A stretch of 64,000 nt of DNA from Micromonospora sp. C28SCA-DRY-2 (GCF_030519475.1 NZ_JAUMKD010000001.1:124001-188000); one strand, 5' to 3'. Shown: positions 17,655 to 25,859, counted from the first letter of the stretch. Numbers and translations: made by a program. The notes: a model not told the origin generated them from the sequence alone.

Positions 17655-19406
17655 GTGTCTGCTGTCCGAGCGATACCGCGCAGGGCGGTGGCCGTCGTGG
17701 CCGCCGCCCTGTGCCTGGCCGGGATGCTGCCCGGCACGCCCGCCCACGCCGCCCCCGCCGGAGTCACCGCGACGGTCAGCGCCGACTGCCCGGCCAGCCG
17801 GCTGCTCCTGCTGCTCGACAACCGCGGCACCACGGCACAGACCTTCACCGTCACCTGGCCGGGGCGTCCCGGCTCGCCCTGGACCCGGACGGTCCCCGCC
17901 GGCGGCAGCACCCAGCTGTACTGGACCCTGGCGGCCGGCACCGCCTACACCCTGCGGACGACCACCCCGACCGGGCTGGACGACACCTCCGCCGGCATCT
18001 TCCACTGCGGCACCGGCATGTCCGCGCTGACCAGCTTCGACTGCACGGCCAGCCGGCTGCAACTGGTGCTGGAGAACCGCACCACGACCGCCCGGGACTT
18101 CACCGTCACGTGGCCCGGCCGCACCGGCTCACCGTGGACCCGCACGGTCGCCGCCGGGGGCAACGTCCTGCACTACTGGACGGTCGCCGCCGGCACCCCC
18201 TACAGCCTGCGGGTCACCGCGGCGGGCTTCGACACCACGCAGCGGGGTGTGGCCGCCTGCGGCATGGCGGCCGGCACCCCGCAGATGACCACCACCACCC
18301 TGCTCACCACGCAGACCGTCATCCGCAACCTGAACGGCGCCAACGGCCGCTACGACGGCACCGCCGCCTCGGTCCGCATCCCGGGCATGGCGGTCACCAA
18401 CAACGGCACGGTCATCGCCGTCGCCGACGCGCGCGTCGACGGCTCGTACGACCTGGGCGGCGGCACCAACAACATCCAGATCGCCATGGTCCGCAGCACC
18501 GACGGCGGCCGTACCTTCGACCAGCCGCGCGTCATCCACGCCCCCGCCACCACGCGGGAGGGAGCGGGCGATCCCAGCCTGCTGGTGGACCGCGGCACCG
18601 GCGTCGTCTTCTGCTTCTTCACCTACTCCCCCCGGCCGGGTGTCAGCTTCTGGTCGGGCGGGTCCGGGGTCAACACCGCGGACGACCCGAACAGCCTGCA
18701 CCTGCGGTACATCACCAGCAGGGACGACGGCGCCACCTGGAGCGCGCCGGTGGAGCTGAACCCGGTGCTCAAGGACCCGGCGTGGCAGCAGGTGTTCTTC
18801 TCCTCCGGCCACGGCATCCAGACCAGCACCGGACGGCTGATCCAGCCGATCGTCTACCGGGACGCGGCGGGCACCAGCCATGCCGGCAACATCTACAGCG
18901 ACGACCACGGCGTGACCTGGCGGCGCGGCGGGTCAGCCGGCGGGACCGTCAACGAGAGCAAGGCGATCGAGCGCGGCACCGGAGCGGTCGTGCAGAACAT
19001 GCGCCACAACTCGACCCGCAGCCGCTTCTACGCCACCTCCACCGACGGCGGCGCGACGTTCGGCCCCCCGTCGGCCAGCCCGGTGCTCACCGATCCGCTG
19101 TGCAACGCCGACGAGCTGTCCTACCTGCGCCCGTCGGAGGTGGGCGCGAACGGGGCGCCGGTGCGCACCCGTACCGCGCTGTTCAGCAACAACGCGCACC
19201 CGACGGCACGCAACGACCTCACCGTACGGATGTCCACCGACGACGGCGCCACCTGGCCGGCCCGCGCGCTGCTCAAGCCGGGCGGCGCCGGCTACTCGAC
19301 GATGGCCGTGCTCTCCGACGGGACGGTCGGCAACCTCTACGAGGTCGGCAACAGCGGAGGCATCTACTTCGCCCGGTTCAGCCTCGACTGGGTCAAGGGA
19401 GCCTGA
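17655..19406 (+). CDS. Secreted exo-alpha-sialidase with duplicated N-terminal module
   Basis: This 583-residue protein has a signal peptide (cleavage after AHA, about residue 33). Two consecutive copies of a roughly 80-residue module follow. Both carry the pattern C-P/T-ASRLxLxLxNR, FTVTWPGRxGSPWTRTV and a second Cys. The C-terminal half (about 215-583) is a six-bladed sialidase beta-propeller. It contains the RIP motif (VRIPGM) and five Asp boxes: STDGGRTF, SRDDGATW, SDDHGVTW, STDGGATF and STDDGATW. The start is the GTG preceded by GGAAGGAAG. The enzyme should release terminal sialic or related nonulosonic acids outside the cell. No sialic acid catabolic genes are nearby, so scavenging is not shown here. 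Confidence 0.88.
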   Translation: MSAVRAIPRRAVAVVAAALCLAGMLPGTPAHAAPAGVTATVSADCPASRLLLLLDNRGTTAQTFTVTWPGRPGSPWTRTVPAGGSTQLYWTLAAGTAYTLRTTTPTGLDDTSAGIFHCGTGMSALTSFDCTASRLQLVLENRTTTARDFTVTWPGRTGSPWTRTVAAGGNVLHYWTVAAGTPYSLRVTAAGFDTTQRGVAACGMAAGTPQMTTTTLLTTQTVIRNLNGANGRYDGTAASVRIPGMAVTNNGTVIAVADARVDGSYDLGGGTNNIQIAMVRSTDGGRTFDQPRVIHAPATTREGAGDPSLLVDRGTGVVFCFFTYSPRPGVSFWSGGSGVNTADDPNSLHLRYITSRDDGATWSAPVELNPVLKDPAWQQVFFSSGHGIQTSTGRLIQPIVYRDAAGTSHAGNIYSDDHGVTWRRGGSAGGTVNESKAIERGTGAVVQNMRHNSTRSRFYATSTDGGATFGPPSASPVLTDPLCNADELSYLRPSEVGANGAPVRTRTALFSNNAHPTARNDLTVRMSTDDGATWPARALLKPGGAGYSTMAVLSDGTVGNLYEVGNSGGIYFARFSLDWVKGA

Positions 19407-19448
19407 CGCGGCGGCTCGCACCTTCCCCGCCCGCAGCCGTGCCCGGAT

Positions 19449-19486
19449 CCGGCGGTCGCCCGTCAGCGGTGGCGGACGACCGCCGG
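19449..19486. terminator. Bidirectional hairpin between sialidase and epoxide hydrolase
   Basis: The arms CCGGCGGTCG (19449-19458) and CGACCGCCGG (19477-19486) are perfect around an 18-nt loop. It lies between two convergent genes, 43 nt past the sialidase stop and 21 nt past the hydrolase stop. Confidence 0.6.
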
Positions 19487-19506
19487 GGGCGCGATCCGGC
19501 GCGGGC

Positions 19507-20697
19507 TCAGGACGTCCGCAGCGGCCCGAAGGCGGCCCGCATCTCGGCCGCGAACAGCTCGGGCTCCTCCCAGGCGGCGAAGTGGCCGCCCCTGTCGACC
19601 TCGTTGAAGTACGCGAGGCCGGGGTAGACCGTCTCCACCCAGCTGCGCGGCGAAGCCCAGATCTCACCGGGGAACACGGTGAAGCCGACCGGAACCTTGA
19701 CCGGCGGCGGAGCCTGGCCGCCCATCGCGGCCCGGAACCGCCCGAACTCCCAGTACCACCGGGCGGACGAGGCGCCGGTGCCGGTCAGCCAGTACAGCGT
19801 GATGTTGTCGACGATGCTGTCCCGGGTGAGGCCACCCGTCGGCTGCTTGTCGACCAGGGCCCGGGACATCTTGTAGTAGCTGTCCGTGTCGTGGTCCAGC
19901 ATCCAGGCCGCCAGCCCGACGGGTGAGTCCAGCAGCGAGTAGCCGATCGTCTGCGGTCGGGTGGACTGCTCCAGGAAGTAGCCGAAGCCGTCCGTCGTGA
20001 ACATGTTGAGCGCGTCGTGCGCCGCACGTTCCTGATCGGAGTTCGCCGGCAGCCGGTCCTTGAGACCGATCGCCCCGGCGAGCAGGTTGACGTGGATGCC
20101 GAGCAGCCCCTCGGGTGCCATGCGGCCCATCGCGTCCGTCACGGCGGCGCCCACGTCGCCCCCCTGGGCGACGTAGCGCGAGTAGCCGAGGCGGGCCATC
20201 AGCTCCGCCCACGCGCCGGCGATCCGGCCGTTCTCCCAGCCGAGTTCGGTCGGCTCGCCGGAGAAGCCGTAGCCGGGCAGGGACGGCAGCACCAGGTGGA
20301 AGGCGTCCTCGGCCCGTCCGCCGTGCGCGGTCGGATCGGTGAGCGGGCCGACGACCCCGAGCAGCTCGGCGACCGAGCCCGGCCAGCCGTGCGTCATGAT
20401 CAGCGGCAGCGCGTCCTCGTGCGGCGACCGCACGTGGATGAAGTGGATCTCGACGCCGTCGATCAGGGTCGTGTACTGCGGCAGGGCGTTCAGCCTCGCC
20501 TCGAAGGCACGCCAGTCGTGATCGGTCGACCAGTAGCGGGCCAGCTCCTGGACCGTCGCCAACTGCACGCCCTGGGAACGGTCGTCGACCAGCTCCCGGG
20601 TGGGCCAGCGGGTGGCCGCGATCCGGCGGCGCAGGTCGGTGATCGCCTCGTCCGGCGTGTCGAGCCGGAAGGGACGAATTTCCTTGTCGTTGGGCAT
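19507..20697 (-). CDS. Epoxide hydrolase (alpha/beta hydrolase, EHN type)
   Basis: This 396-residue protein begins with the N-terminal epoxide-hydrolase region, from EIRPFRLDTPDEAITDL to about residue 115. The alpha/beta-hydrolase core follows with the oxyanion HGWPGS, the nucleophile elbow AQGGDVGA (Asp as nucleophile), and the terminal GGHFAAWEEP that supplies the catalytic His. Ring-opening Tyr residues are likely in the cap but cannot be assigned safely. The ATG at 20697 has GGAG upstream. It is monocistronic between two dyads. Microsomal-type bacterial epoxide hydrolases open xenobiotic or metabolic epoxides; the substrate is not indicated. Confidence 0.9.
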   Translation of the reverse strand: MPNDKEIRPFRLDTPDEAITDLRRRIAATRWPTRELVDDRSQGVQLATVQELARYWSTDHDWRAFEARLNALPQYTTLIDGVEIHFIHVRSPHEDALPLIMTHGWPGSVAELLGVVGPLTDPTAHGGRAEDAFHLVLPSLPGYGFSGEPTELGWENGRIAGAWAELMARLGYSRYVAQGGDVGAAVTDAMGRMAPEGLLGIHVNLLAGAIGLKDRLPANSDQERAAHDALNMFTTDGFGYFLEQSTRPQTIGYSLLDSPVGLAAWMLDHDTDSYYKMSRALVDKQPTGGLTRDSIVDNITLYWLTGTGASSARWYWEFGRFRAAMGGQAPPPVKVPVGFTVFPGEIWASPRSWVETVYPGLAYFNEVDRGGHFAAWEEPELFAAEMRAAFGPLRTS

Positions 20698-20788
20698 GCT
20701 CTCCACCTGCCGGTTCAGGTCGACCGGCGCCGAGGCGCCGGCGGGGCTGGCACGCGCCCATCGTCGCACCGGTCCGACGACCGGCGGA

Positions 20789-20812
20789 CCGGAACGCGAT
20801 TTCGCGCTCCGG
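20789..20812 (-). terminator. Dyad after the DUF3800 gene
   Basis: CCGGA-A-CGCGA (20789-20799) pairs with TCGCG-C-TCCGG (20802-20812), with one mismatch and a minimal loop. It is 34 nt past the DUF3800 stop and about 90 nt before the epoxide hydrolase start. It could be either a terminator or an operator of the latter. Confidence 0.4.
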
Positions 20813-20845
20813 CCCGGCCGGCTGGTCCCCGGAGAACCCGCGCGG

Positions 20846-21856
20846 TCAGGTCGGCAGGGCGTTTCGGACCGGATCGCGCAGTGAGGTCGGCGAGAGCAAC
20901 GGTTGGAGCGGGCCGTCGTCGACGATCCCCGGCAGCCGCCGGGCCACCCCGGCGAGCAGGTCGGCGACCTGGACCCGCGGGTCGTCCCGCGAGTCGACCA
21001 TCACCAGCCCGGCCAGCGGCGACCCCCCGCCCGGCGACAGCCCGGCCCCCTCGGCCAGCACCTGCTGGAGGCGGCGCAAGCGGTCGGCGGTCAGCGCGCT
21101 CTGCTCGTCGTGGATCACCAGCACCCGCCGCACCCCGCCGCTCCAGAACAGGACGGTCTCGGCCAGCGCCGGCAGCATCGGCTCCAGCGGTGGCGGGATC
21201 GACCGGTCCTCGTCGCTCAGCCTGCCGAGGAGGCTGCGCACCCGGGTGCGGCTGAGGCGGTGGAGGACGGCCTCGGCCGGCGCGCCCAACCCGGGTCGTA
21301 CCAGCGCGTCCCGGGCCTGGAAGAACCGGTCGACGGTCCGCTGATCCGGCCGGTGCCGCCCCTTGGTCCGGAGCATCTCGACGAAGGCCGCGAGGAAGGC
21401 CGCCCAGTCGGAACCGGCCGAGCGTCCGGCCCGGTACAGGGCGAGGGCGGCCGGCCGGTGCTCCTGGGTCAGGCGGGTCCCGGCCGCGTAGGACGGCTCG
21501 GTCAGCAGCAGGTCGACGATGCGGGTGACGAGGAAGTACTGCTTGTCGACCAGGTGGACGTGTGCCCGGCCGCGCAGCGCCACCAGGAACCACTCCAGTG
21601 CCTCGCCCGCCTGTGGCCGGCGGAGGAACTGCCGGGACTTCACCTCGTCCGGCGAGAACCGGAAGCCGGAGCGCAGTGTCGCGATCAGCTCGGCCGCCTC
21701 CCCGCCGCTCAGGTCGACACTCGCGTGGGTGATCACGGGGGTGGCGGGATCGAGCAGGTTGGTGCCGGAGAACCCTGATTCGTCACAGGCGATCTCCACC
21801 GCCGTGCCGGCGACGGTCTCCACCGGAGGCAGGCCGCCCTGGAGCGGCAACCTCAT
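20846..21856 (-). CDS. DUF3800 (RNase H-fold) protein
   Basis: This 336-residue protein has the DUF3800 landmarks: an N-terminal acidic strand with CDESGFSG (about 24-31) and a C-terminal VDSRDDPRVQVADLLAGVARR (about 290-310). In this superfamily the Asp residues of these two blocks form a putative metal centre of an RNase H/retroviral-integrase-like fold. A middle DEQSALTADR may give a third acidic residue. The ATG at 21856 follows an AGGGGA site. DUF3800 genes are common in mobile and defence-related regions, but here no partner gene, toxin or nuclease system is beside it. Nuclease activity is a fold-based guess. Confidence 0.75.
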   Translation of the reverse strand: MRLPLQGGLPPVETVAGTAVEIACDESGFSGTNLLDPATPVITHASVDLSGGEAAELIATLRSGFRFSPDEVKSRQFLRRPQAGEALEWFLVALRGRAHVHLVDKQYFLVTRIVDLLLTEPSYAAGTRLTQEHRPAALALYRAGRSAGSDWAAFLAAFVEMLRTKGRHRPDQRTVDRFFQARDALVRPGLGAPAEAVLHRLSRTRVRSLLGRLSDEDRSIPPPLEPMLPALAETVLFWSGGVRRVLVIHDEQSALTADRLRRLQQVLAEGAGLSPGGGSPLAGLVMVDSRDDPRVQVADLLAGVARRLPGIVDDGPLQPLLSPTSLRDPVRNALPT

Positions 21857-22033
21857 GCCCGGTCCCCTGCCATGCCGACCATGGTCGCCGACCCACCCCG
21901 ACGGGACCACCCAGTTAGGCGCCACCGGTCGCGCCGACCACGGCGAGGGCCGGCGTGATCGCCGCGGTGACCGCTGCGGCCGGTCCTCGACCGCGTGGCC
22001 GTCACCACCTCGGGGGCGTGTGCCGGCGGCGGC

Positions 22034-22324
22034 CTACGGTCCGAGCGGCGGCCGGACGACACCGCCCGTCCCGCCCGCCTCCCGGTCCGCGCGGTGTGCC
22101 AGTGCCGCCCCGGCCAGCTGGCGGATCGCGATGATCGCGGCCGCGCCGAGCAGGTGCTCCCACTCCGGCGGCATGGTCAGCCGCAGCAGGCCCGCGGCCA
22201 CCCACAGGTCGAGGGCGGCCTGGAGGGCCAGCCGGCCGCTGCGGGACACCAGCAGCACCACCGCGGCCGAGACGAGGCCCGCCGCGACACAGGCGAGGGA
22301 GGCGTACCCGAGGAGTGTCGTCAC
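22034..22324 (-). CDS. Small membrane protein paired with DUF1622 protein
   Basis: This 96-residue protein has three hydrophobic helices (about 4-28, 33-52 and 55-75) and a short charged Gly-rich tail. It starts at a GTG that overlaps the stop of the DUF1622 gene as GTGA, so the two are coupled. The segment ALDLWVAAGLLRLTMPPEWEHLLGAAAIIAIRQL is conserved-looking, with a charged residue between helices 2 and 3. I know of no assigned function. Since it is always read with the DUF1622 membrane protein, a shared membrane complex is a fair inference. Confidence 0.7.
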   Translation of the reverse strand: MTTLLGYASLACVAAGLVSAAVVLLVSRSGRLALQAALDLWVAAGLLRLTMPPEWEHLLGAAAIIAIRQLAGAALAHRADREAGGTGGVVRPPLGP

Positions 22325-22728
22325 GCCGGGTGACCGCCGGGGTGGGCCGGGTCGACGTGGCGGGGGTGGCCGGCCTCGGTGAGTTCGCGGCGCTCCTGCC
22401 GGATCTCCCGGGCGAGGAAGAAGTTCAACGCGGTCCGGATCGCCGCGACGGCGGCCAGTTCGGCGATCTCGCGCAGCGTGGGCGCGATGGCCGTGCGGAG
22501 GATGTCGGAGGCGAGCTGGAACTCCAGGCCCAGGGCCAGGAACCGGCCCAGGCCGAGTCGTACCGGCACGAACGCGCGGCTGCGCCGATCCCGGAGCCCG
22601 ACGACGACGAAACGCACCAGCGCCACCATGGCGCCGACGAAGATGACCAGGGCGCCGGCGGCCTCCACCACCCGCACCAGCAGGTCCACCGCCTCCGACA
22701 GCCACCGTTCGCCCAGCACGCCACCCAT
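22321..22728 (-). CDS. DUF1622 family membrane protein
   Basis: This 135-residue protein has two or three membrane helices and the DUF1622 signature block LGLGRFLALGLEFQLASDILRTAIAPT, followed by the AAIRTALNFFL helix. The ATG at 22728 was preferred because upstream residues are low-complexity Arg/Gly and unlike the family. AGGA lies about 9 nt before it. The next gene starts inside its stop codon. The family is widespread in bacteria, without a proven function. Arg residues inside the middle helix region suggest a channel-like or scaffold role, but this is speculation. Confidence 0.82.
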   Translation of the reverse strand: MGGVLGERWLSEAVDLLVRVVEAAGALVIFVGAMVALVRFVVVGLRDRRSRAFVPVRLGLGRFLALGLEFQLASDILRTAIAPTLREIAELAAVAAIRTALNFFLAREIRQERRELTEAGHPRHVDPAHPGGHPA

Positions 22729-22981
22729 ACCAGTGGGTCCTGCCCGCCCCGACCGCCGACATGCCCGCACCCCACCCGATCGCGTCACCCGGGACGGAGA
22801 CGGATCGGGGGCGCCGGGGCGCCGGCCGGACCGGTCCCGGCGGGCGGTTCACCGCCCGCCCTCGATGGGCGGCGCGAGCCAGGTTCCGACAGCGCGTCGC
22901 AACCGCCCCGGATCGACGGGTACGACCGGGGCGGACTTCCGTCGTAGGCTGCATCTCGCGGATGACGGACAGGAGGCTGAG

Positions 22982-23668
22982 GTGGCCGAGACGACGCTGA
23001 GCGGGACGACGGTCGCCGACGTGCTGGCCGAGCTGGCCGAGCTGGAGGACCCGAAGGCACGCGCGGTGAACGAGAAGCACGGTGACGATCACGGTGTGAA
23101 CCTCGGCAAGCTGCGCGCGCTCGCCAAGCGGCTGAAGACCCAGCAGGAACTCGCGCGCCAGCTCTGGGCAACCGACGACACCGCGGCGAAACTCCTGGCG
23201 ATCCTGATCTGCCGCCCGAAGGCGTTCGCGCGTGACGAGTTGGACGTCATGCTGCGCGGGGCCCGCACACCCAAGGTGCACGACTGGCTCGTGAACTACG
23301 TGGTGAAGAAGAACCCGCACGCCGAGGAGCTGCGCCTGGACTGGTCCGCGGATCCGGATCCGGTGGTGCGGAGCGCGGGTTGGGCGCTGACCACCGAACG
23401 GGTGTCGAGGAAGCCCGAAGGCCTCGATCTCGCCGGCCTGCTCGACGTCATCGAGGCGGAGATGAAGGACGCCCCGGATCGCCTCCAGTGGGCGATGAAC
23501 CACTGCCTGGCCCAGATCGGGATCGACCACGCCGAGCACCGCGCCCGGGCGATCGCCATCGGTGAGCGCCTGGAGGTGCTCAAGGACTACCCGACTCCCC
23601 CGGGCTGCACGTCCCCGTTCGCGCCCATCTGGATCAGCGAGATGGTGCGCCGGCAGCACGACACGTAG
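22982..23668 (+). CDS. AlkD-like DNA alkylation repair protein
   Basis: This 228-residue, all-helical protein resembles the DNA alkylation repair (AlkC/AlkD) HEAT-like superfamily. Helical repeats include GKLRALAKRLKTQQELARQLW, LDVMLRGARTPKVHDWLVNYVV, and DWSADPDPVVRSAGWALTTERV. AlkD enzymes wrap damaged duplex DNA and remove alkylated purines without base flipping. The catalytic Trp/Asp/Arg set was not assigned here. The start GTG has AGGAGG 5 nt upstream, and a shorter or longer start has no such site. It stands alone and converges with the DUF1028 gene 29 nt away. Confidence 0.8.
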   Translation: MAETTLSGTTVADVLAELAELEDPKARAVNEKHGDDHGVNLGKLRALAKRLKTQQELARQLWATDDTAAKLLAILICRPKAFARDELDVMLRGARTPKVHDWLVNYVVKKNPHAEELRLDWSADPDPVVRSAGWALTTERVSRKPEGLDLAGLLDVIEAEMKDAPDRLQWAMNHCLAQIGIDHAEHRARAIAIGERLEVLKDYPTPPGCTSPFAPIWISEMVRRQHDT

Positions 23669-23697
23669 GTCGCTGTCCCGTCAGGCGGTCCCGAGGG

Positions 23698-24378
23698 CTA
23701 CCCGAGCGCCTGCCGGGCGCCCTCGCCCATGGGGTCCTCCCGGGTGGGCAGTCGCTGGATGGTCGGGAACACCTCCTCCCGGAAGACGCCGTACAGCCGG
23801 CGCAGTTCCCGGGCCGGATGCTCGGCGTCGTCGACCCGCATGTCCCAGAGCGGGTACGGCTGATCGCAGCTCACCGTCACGGTCGCCGACCGGGCGCCGT
23901 GCCGGTCACCGCCGGCCTCCTCGCCGGCCTCGATGGCCAGCACCAGCCGCTCCGCCAGGTCGAGCTCGCGACTCTCCTCGAACACCCGGACGATCTCCGC
24001 GAGGGTCTCCGGGCCCACCAGGCGGTTGCCCTGTACCGCGTAACCCGGCCCGGTGTGGTGCCCCGCCCACTCGACGGTGCGCGAGCCGGTGAAGGCGTGC
24101 GAGCGACCCTGGTGGTCGACCATGCCGACCTGCCGCACCTCCCGCCCCGGGTCCCGGGCCAGCAGCTCGGTCAGCACGTCCCGCGGCGCGCGGCCCTCGC
24201 GGAGCAGCGGTAGGCCGTCGTAGGCCAGGAACGGGTTGGGGGTGGCCTGCGTCGCCACCGCGCCACCCCCGGACTGGACGTGTGCGACCAGCTTGCCCAC
24301 CGCGGGCCTGGCCGTCAGGGCGCCCACCCCGAGCTGGCCGGTACGCGGACACCGCGCGGCGATCGAGAAGGTCACCAT
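23698..24378 (-). CDS. DUF1028 family (Ntn-hydrolase-like) protein
   Basis: This 226-residue protein starts with MVTFSIAARCPRTGQLGVGALTARPAVG and continues with SGGGAVATQATPNPFLAYDGL, the DUF1028 hallmark. Its length matches the family. DUF1028 proteins have an Ntn-hydrolase-like fold and are often annotated as hydrolases of peptide-like bonds, but no reaction is established to my knowledge. The C-terminal extension (about 150-226) contains VSCDQPYPLWDMRVDDAEHP, typical of the longer subgroup. The ATG at 24378 is the first in-frame start before the conserved beginning. Confidence 0.83.
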   Translation of the reverse strand: MVTFSIAARCPRTGQLGVGALTARPAVGKLVAHVQSGGGAVATQATPNPFLAYDGLPLLREGRAPRDVLTELLARDPGREVRQVGMVDHQGRSHAFTGSRTVEWAGHHTGPGYAVQGNRLVGPETLAEIVRVFEESRELDLAERLVLAIEAGEEAGGDRHGARSATVTVSCDQPYPLWDMRVDDAEHPARELRRLYGVFREEVFPTIQRLPTREDPMGEGARQALG

Positions 24379-24685
24379 CGGCGGATACCCGGACGAACTC
24401 CCGGCATGCCCCGCCCGATCACCGCCAACGGCGCGGCGACGCCGGCCGCCGACGCCAGGAAGCTCGGAGCGGGGCCAGCCGGCGCGGCCGTCCCCGCCGG
24501 CGCCCACCCACGCCCAGCCGGGACGAACGGGAGCCGGGGCCCGGGCGCGGTCCAACCGCCCCAGCCCGAACCGGGAGGAACAGCCGCGGCGGCGGCTCGG
24601 GCCCGTCGCACGGCGGGTCGCCGACCCCGGTGCCGCCGTGCCCGAGCAGCAGCGTCACCCGGCGCTGCGGACAGCTGTGTCGCGG
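24379..24685. other. Non-coding or degraded stretch
   Basis: I see no gene in these 307 nt. All long open frames here are Arg/Pro/Gly-rich and lack conserved blocks. It lies next to two truncated genes and may be debris from the same deletion event. Confidence 0.5.
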
Positions 24686-24809
24686 TCAGGTCCGGGCGTA
24701 GTGCTGCACGTACTCCTGACAGGTGAGGGACTGGATGGTGGCCATCAGGGTGTCGGTGAGCCGGCGGATGTCCGCCGGCGCCTCGACGCGCACCGGGATG
24801 GCTGGGGCA
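24686..24809 (-). pseudogene. Remnant: C-terminal end of a PlsC-type acyltransferase
   Basis: About 40 codons read IPVRVEAPADIRRLTDTLM, then ATIQSLTCQEYVQHYART and stop. The LTDTLMATIQ and QEYVQHYA pattern matches the extreme C-terminus of actinobacterial 1-acylglycerol-3-phosphate acyltransferases. Nothing upstream in this frame resembles the catalytic HX4D domain; it runs into the opposite-strand FabH remnant. I read it as the 3' stub of a deleted gene. Confidence 0.5.
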
Positions 24810-24829
24810 GCCTCACCCTCGCGACCGGC

Positions 24830-25078
24830 GCCACCGATCCGGACGCGCTGCTCGACGCCGCCATGCGCATCATCGAGCCGGTCGCACAGCGGATCGGGGC
24901 GACGACGGCGGTCGTCGCCCGCGACGTCACCGAATCGGGCAACACCTCGGCGGCGAGCATCCCGATCGCGCTGTCGAAACTGCTCCGGCGCGGAGAACTC
25001 CAGCCCGGTGCACCGGTGCTGCTGCTGGGCTTCGGCGGAGGGCTGTCGTACGCCGGGCAGATCGTCCGCTGCCCATGA
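24830..25078 (+). pseudogene. Remnant: C-terminal end of a FabH-like 3-oxoacyl-ACP synthase III
   Basis: The last 83 codons end with DVTESGNTSAASIPIAL, GELQPGAPVLLLGFGGGLSYAGQ and IVRCP. They contain the conserved GNTSAAS (the active-site Asn of KAS III) and the GFGGGLSYAGQ closing strand. The catalytic Cys domain and His box are missing, and upstream sequence is unrelated. The protein would need about 250 more residues. With the PlsC stub facing it at 24809, this looks like a deletion junction joining two lipid genes tail to tail. The frame itself is intact, so decay is recent or the fragment was acquired as such. Confidence 0.65.
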
Positions 25079-25124
25079 CCATCCGGCCGGACGGCATCGT
25101 GCGGGGGCGGCATTCCACGCAGTC

Positions 25125-25155
25125 TTGACATTGTCACTGTGACAAGGTCTTGACT
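25125..25155 (+). promoter_or_regulatory. MerR-type promoter/operator of the HEAT-MerR operon
   Basis: TTGACA (25125-25130) and TTGACT (25150-25155) are separated by 19 bp. That spacer holds the perfect dyad TTGTCAC-T-GTGACAA (25131-25145). Overlong 19-bp spacers with a centred dyad are the hallmark of MerR-controlled promoters. The GTG start at 25167 is only 11 nt after the -10, so the leader is at most a few nucleotides long. Confidence 0.65.
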
Positions 25156-25166
25156 GGCGGTCGGAG

Positions 25167-25859
25167 GTGGTCCTCATCGACCCGACAGACCGGAACAACC
25201 AGCACAGCCGCCTGCTCGACGCCCTGGCCGCGGGGAGCGCGTCGACGCGACTGAAGGCGGCCCTGGCCATCGGTACGCATCCCGAGCCCGGTTTCGTGGA
25301 TGTGCTCGTGACCCGGTGCGCGGTCGAGCCGAACTTCTTCGTGCGCGACATGCTCACCTGGGCGCTGACCCGTCTCCCGCCGGAGGTCACGGTGCCGAGG
25401 TTGCGCGCGGAACTCCGCTCCGCACGTGCCCAGGCCCGTAGCCAGGCGTTGCACACCCTGTCCAAGATCGGGGACCGGACCGCGTGGCCCGCGATCACGC
25501 CGTCGTTGCTGCACGACCCCGATGACGAGGTCGCGCGGACCGCGTGGCGCGCCGCGGTCGTCCTCGTGCCCGAGGAGGAGAAGGAGGCGCTGGCCGCCGC
25601 ACTCGCGACGCACTTCGGTCGCGGCGACCGGGAGGTACGGCTGAGCTTGAGCCGCGCCCTGGTCGCACTCGGCGACGTGGTCGAGCCGATCCTGCGACGG
25701 GCGATGACCCATCACGACCCGACTGTGCGCGCCCATGCCAGCGCCACCGAGCGGCTCCTCCGCGACCCGGATGCCGGGTTCGACCTCGCCGTCGACGAAG
25801 CGGTACGGGTCGTCGCGCTCGGTCCCCGGCCGGAGGAGACACCGGGTGCTGATCGGTGA
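25167..25859 (+). CDS. HEAT-repeat protein
   Basis: This 230-residue protein is made of about five HEAT-like helical pairs. Examples are RLLDALAAGSASTRLKAALAIG, FFVRDMLTWALTRLPPEVTVPRLR, QALHTLSKIGDRTAWPAITPSLLHDPDDEVARTAWRAAVVLV, and DREVRLSLSRALVALGDVVEPILRR. No catalytic motif is seen; it is probably a scaffold or ligand-binding solenoid. GGAGG directly abuts the GTG and cannot act as a normal ribosome site, so translation from an almost leaderless message is likely. It overlaps the next gene by 14 bp. That gene joins a MerR domain to similar repeats, suggesting the two proteins interact. Confidence 0.78.
   Translation: MVLIDPTDRNNQHSRLLDALAAGSASTRLKAALAIGTHPEPGFVDVLVTRCAVEPNFFVRDMLTWALTRLPPEVTVPRLRAELRSARAQARSQALHTLSKIGDRTAWPAITPSLLHDPDDEVARTAWRAAVVLVPEEEKEALAAALATHFGRGDREVRLSLSRALVALGDVVEPILRRAMTHHDPTVRAHASATERLLRDPDAGFDLAVDEAVRVVALGPRPEETPGADR

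Noticed and set aside
15300..18062. 920-codon minus-strand frame opposite the DUF6220, multicopper oxidase and sialidase genes
   Set aside because: It is antisense to well-supported genes and has low-complexity Arg/Gly/His composition without any conserved block.
24419..24658. Small open frames in the gap after DUF1028
   Set aside because: Their products are Gly/Pro/Arg-rich on both strands, without start signals or conserved motifs.
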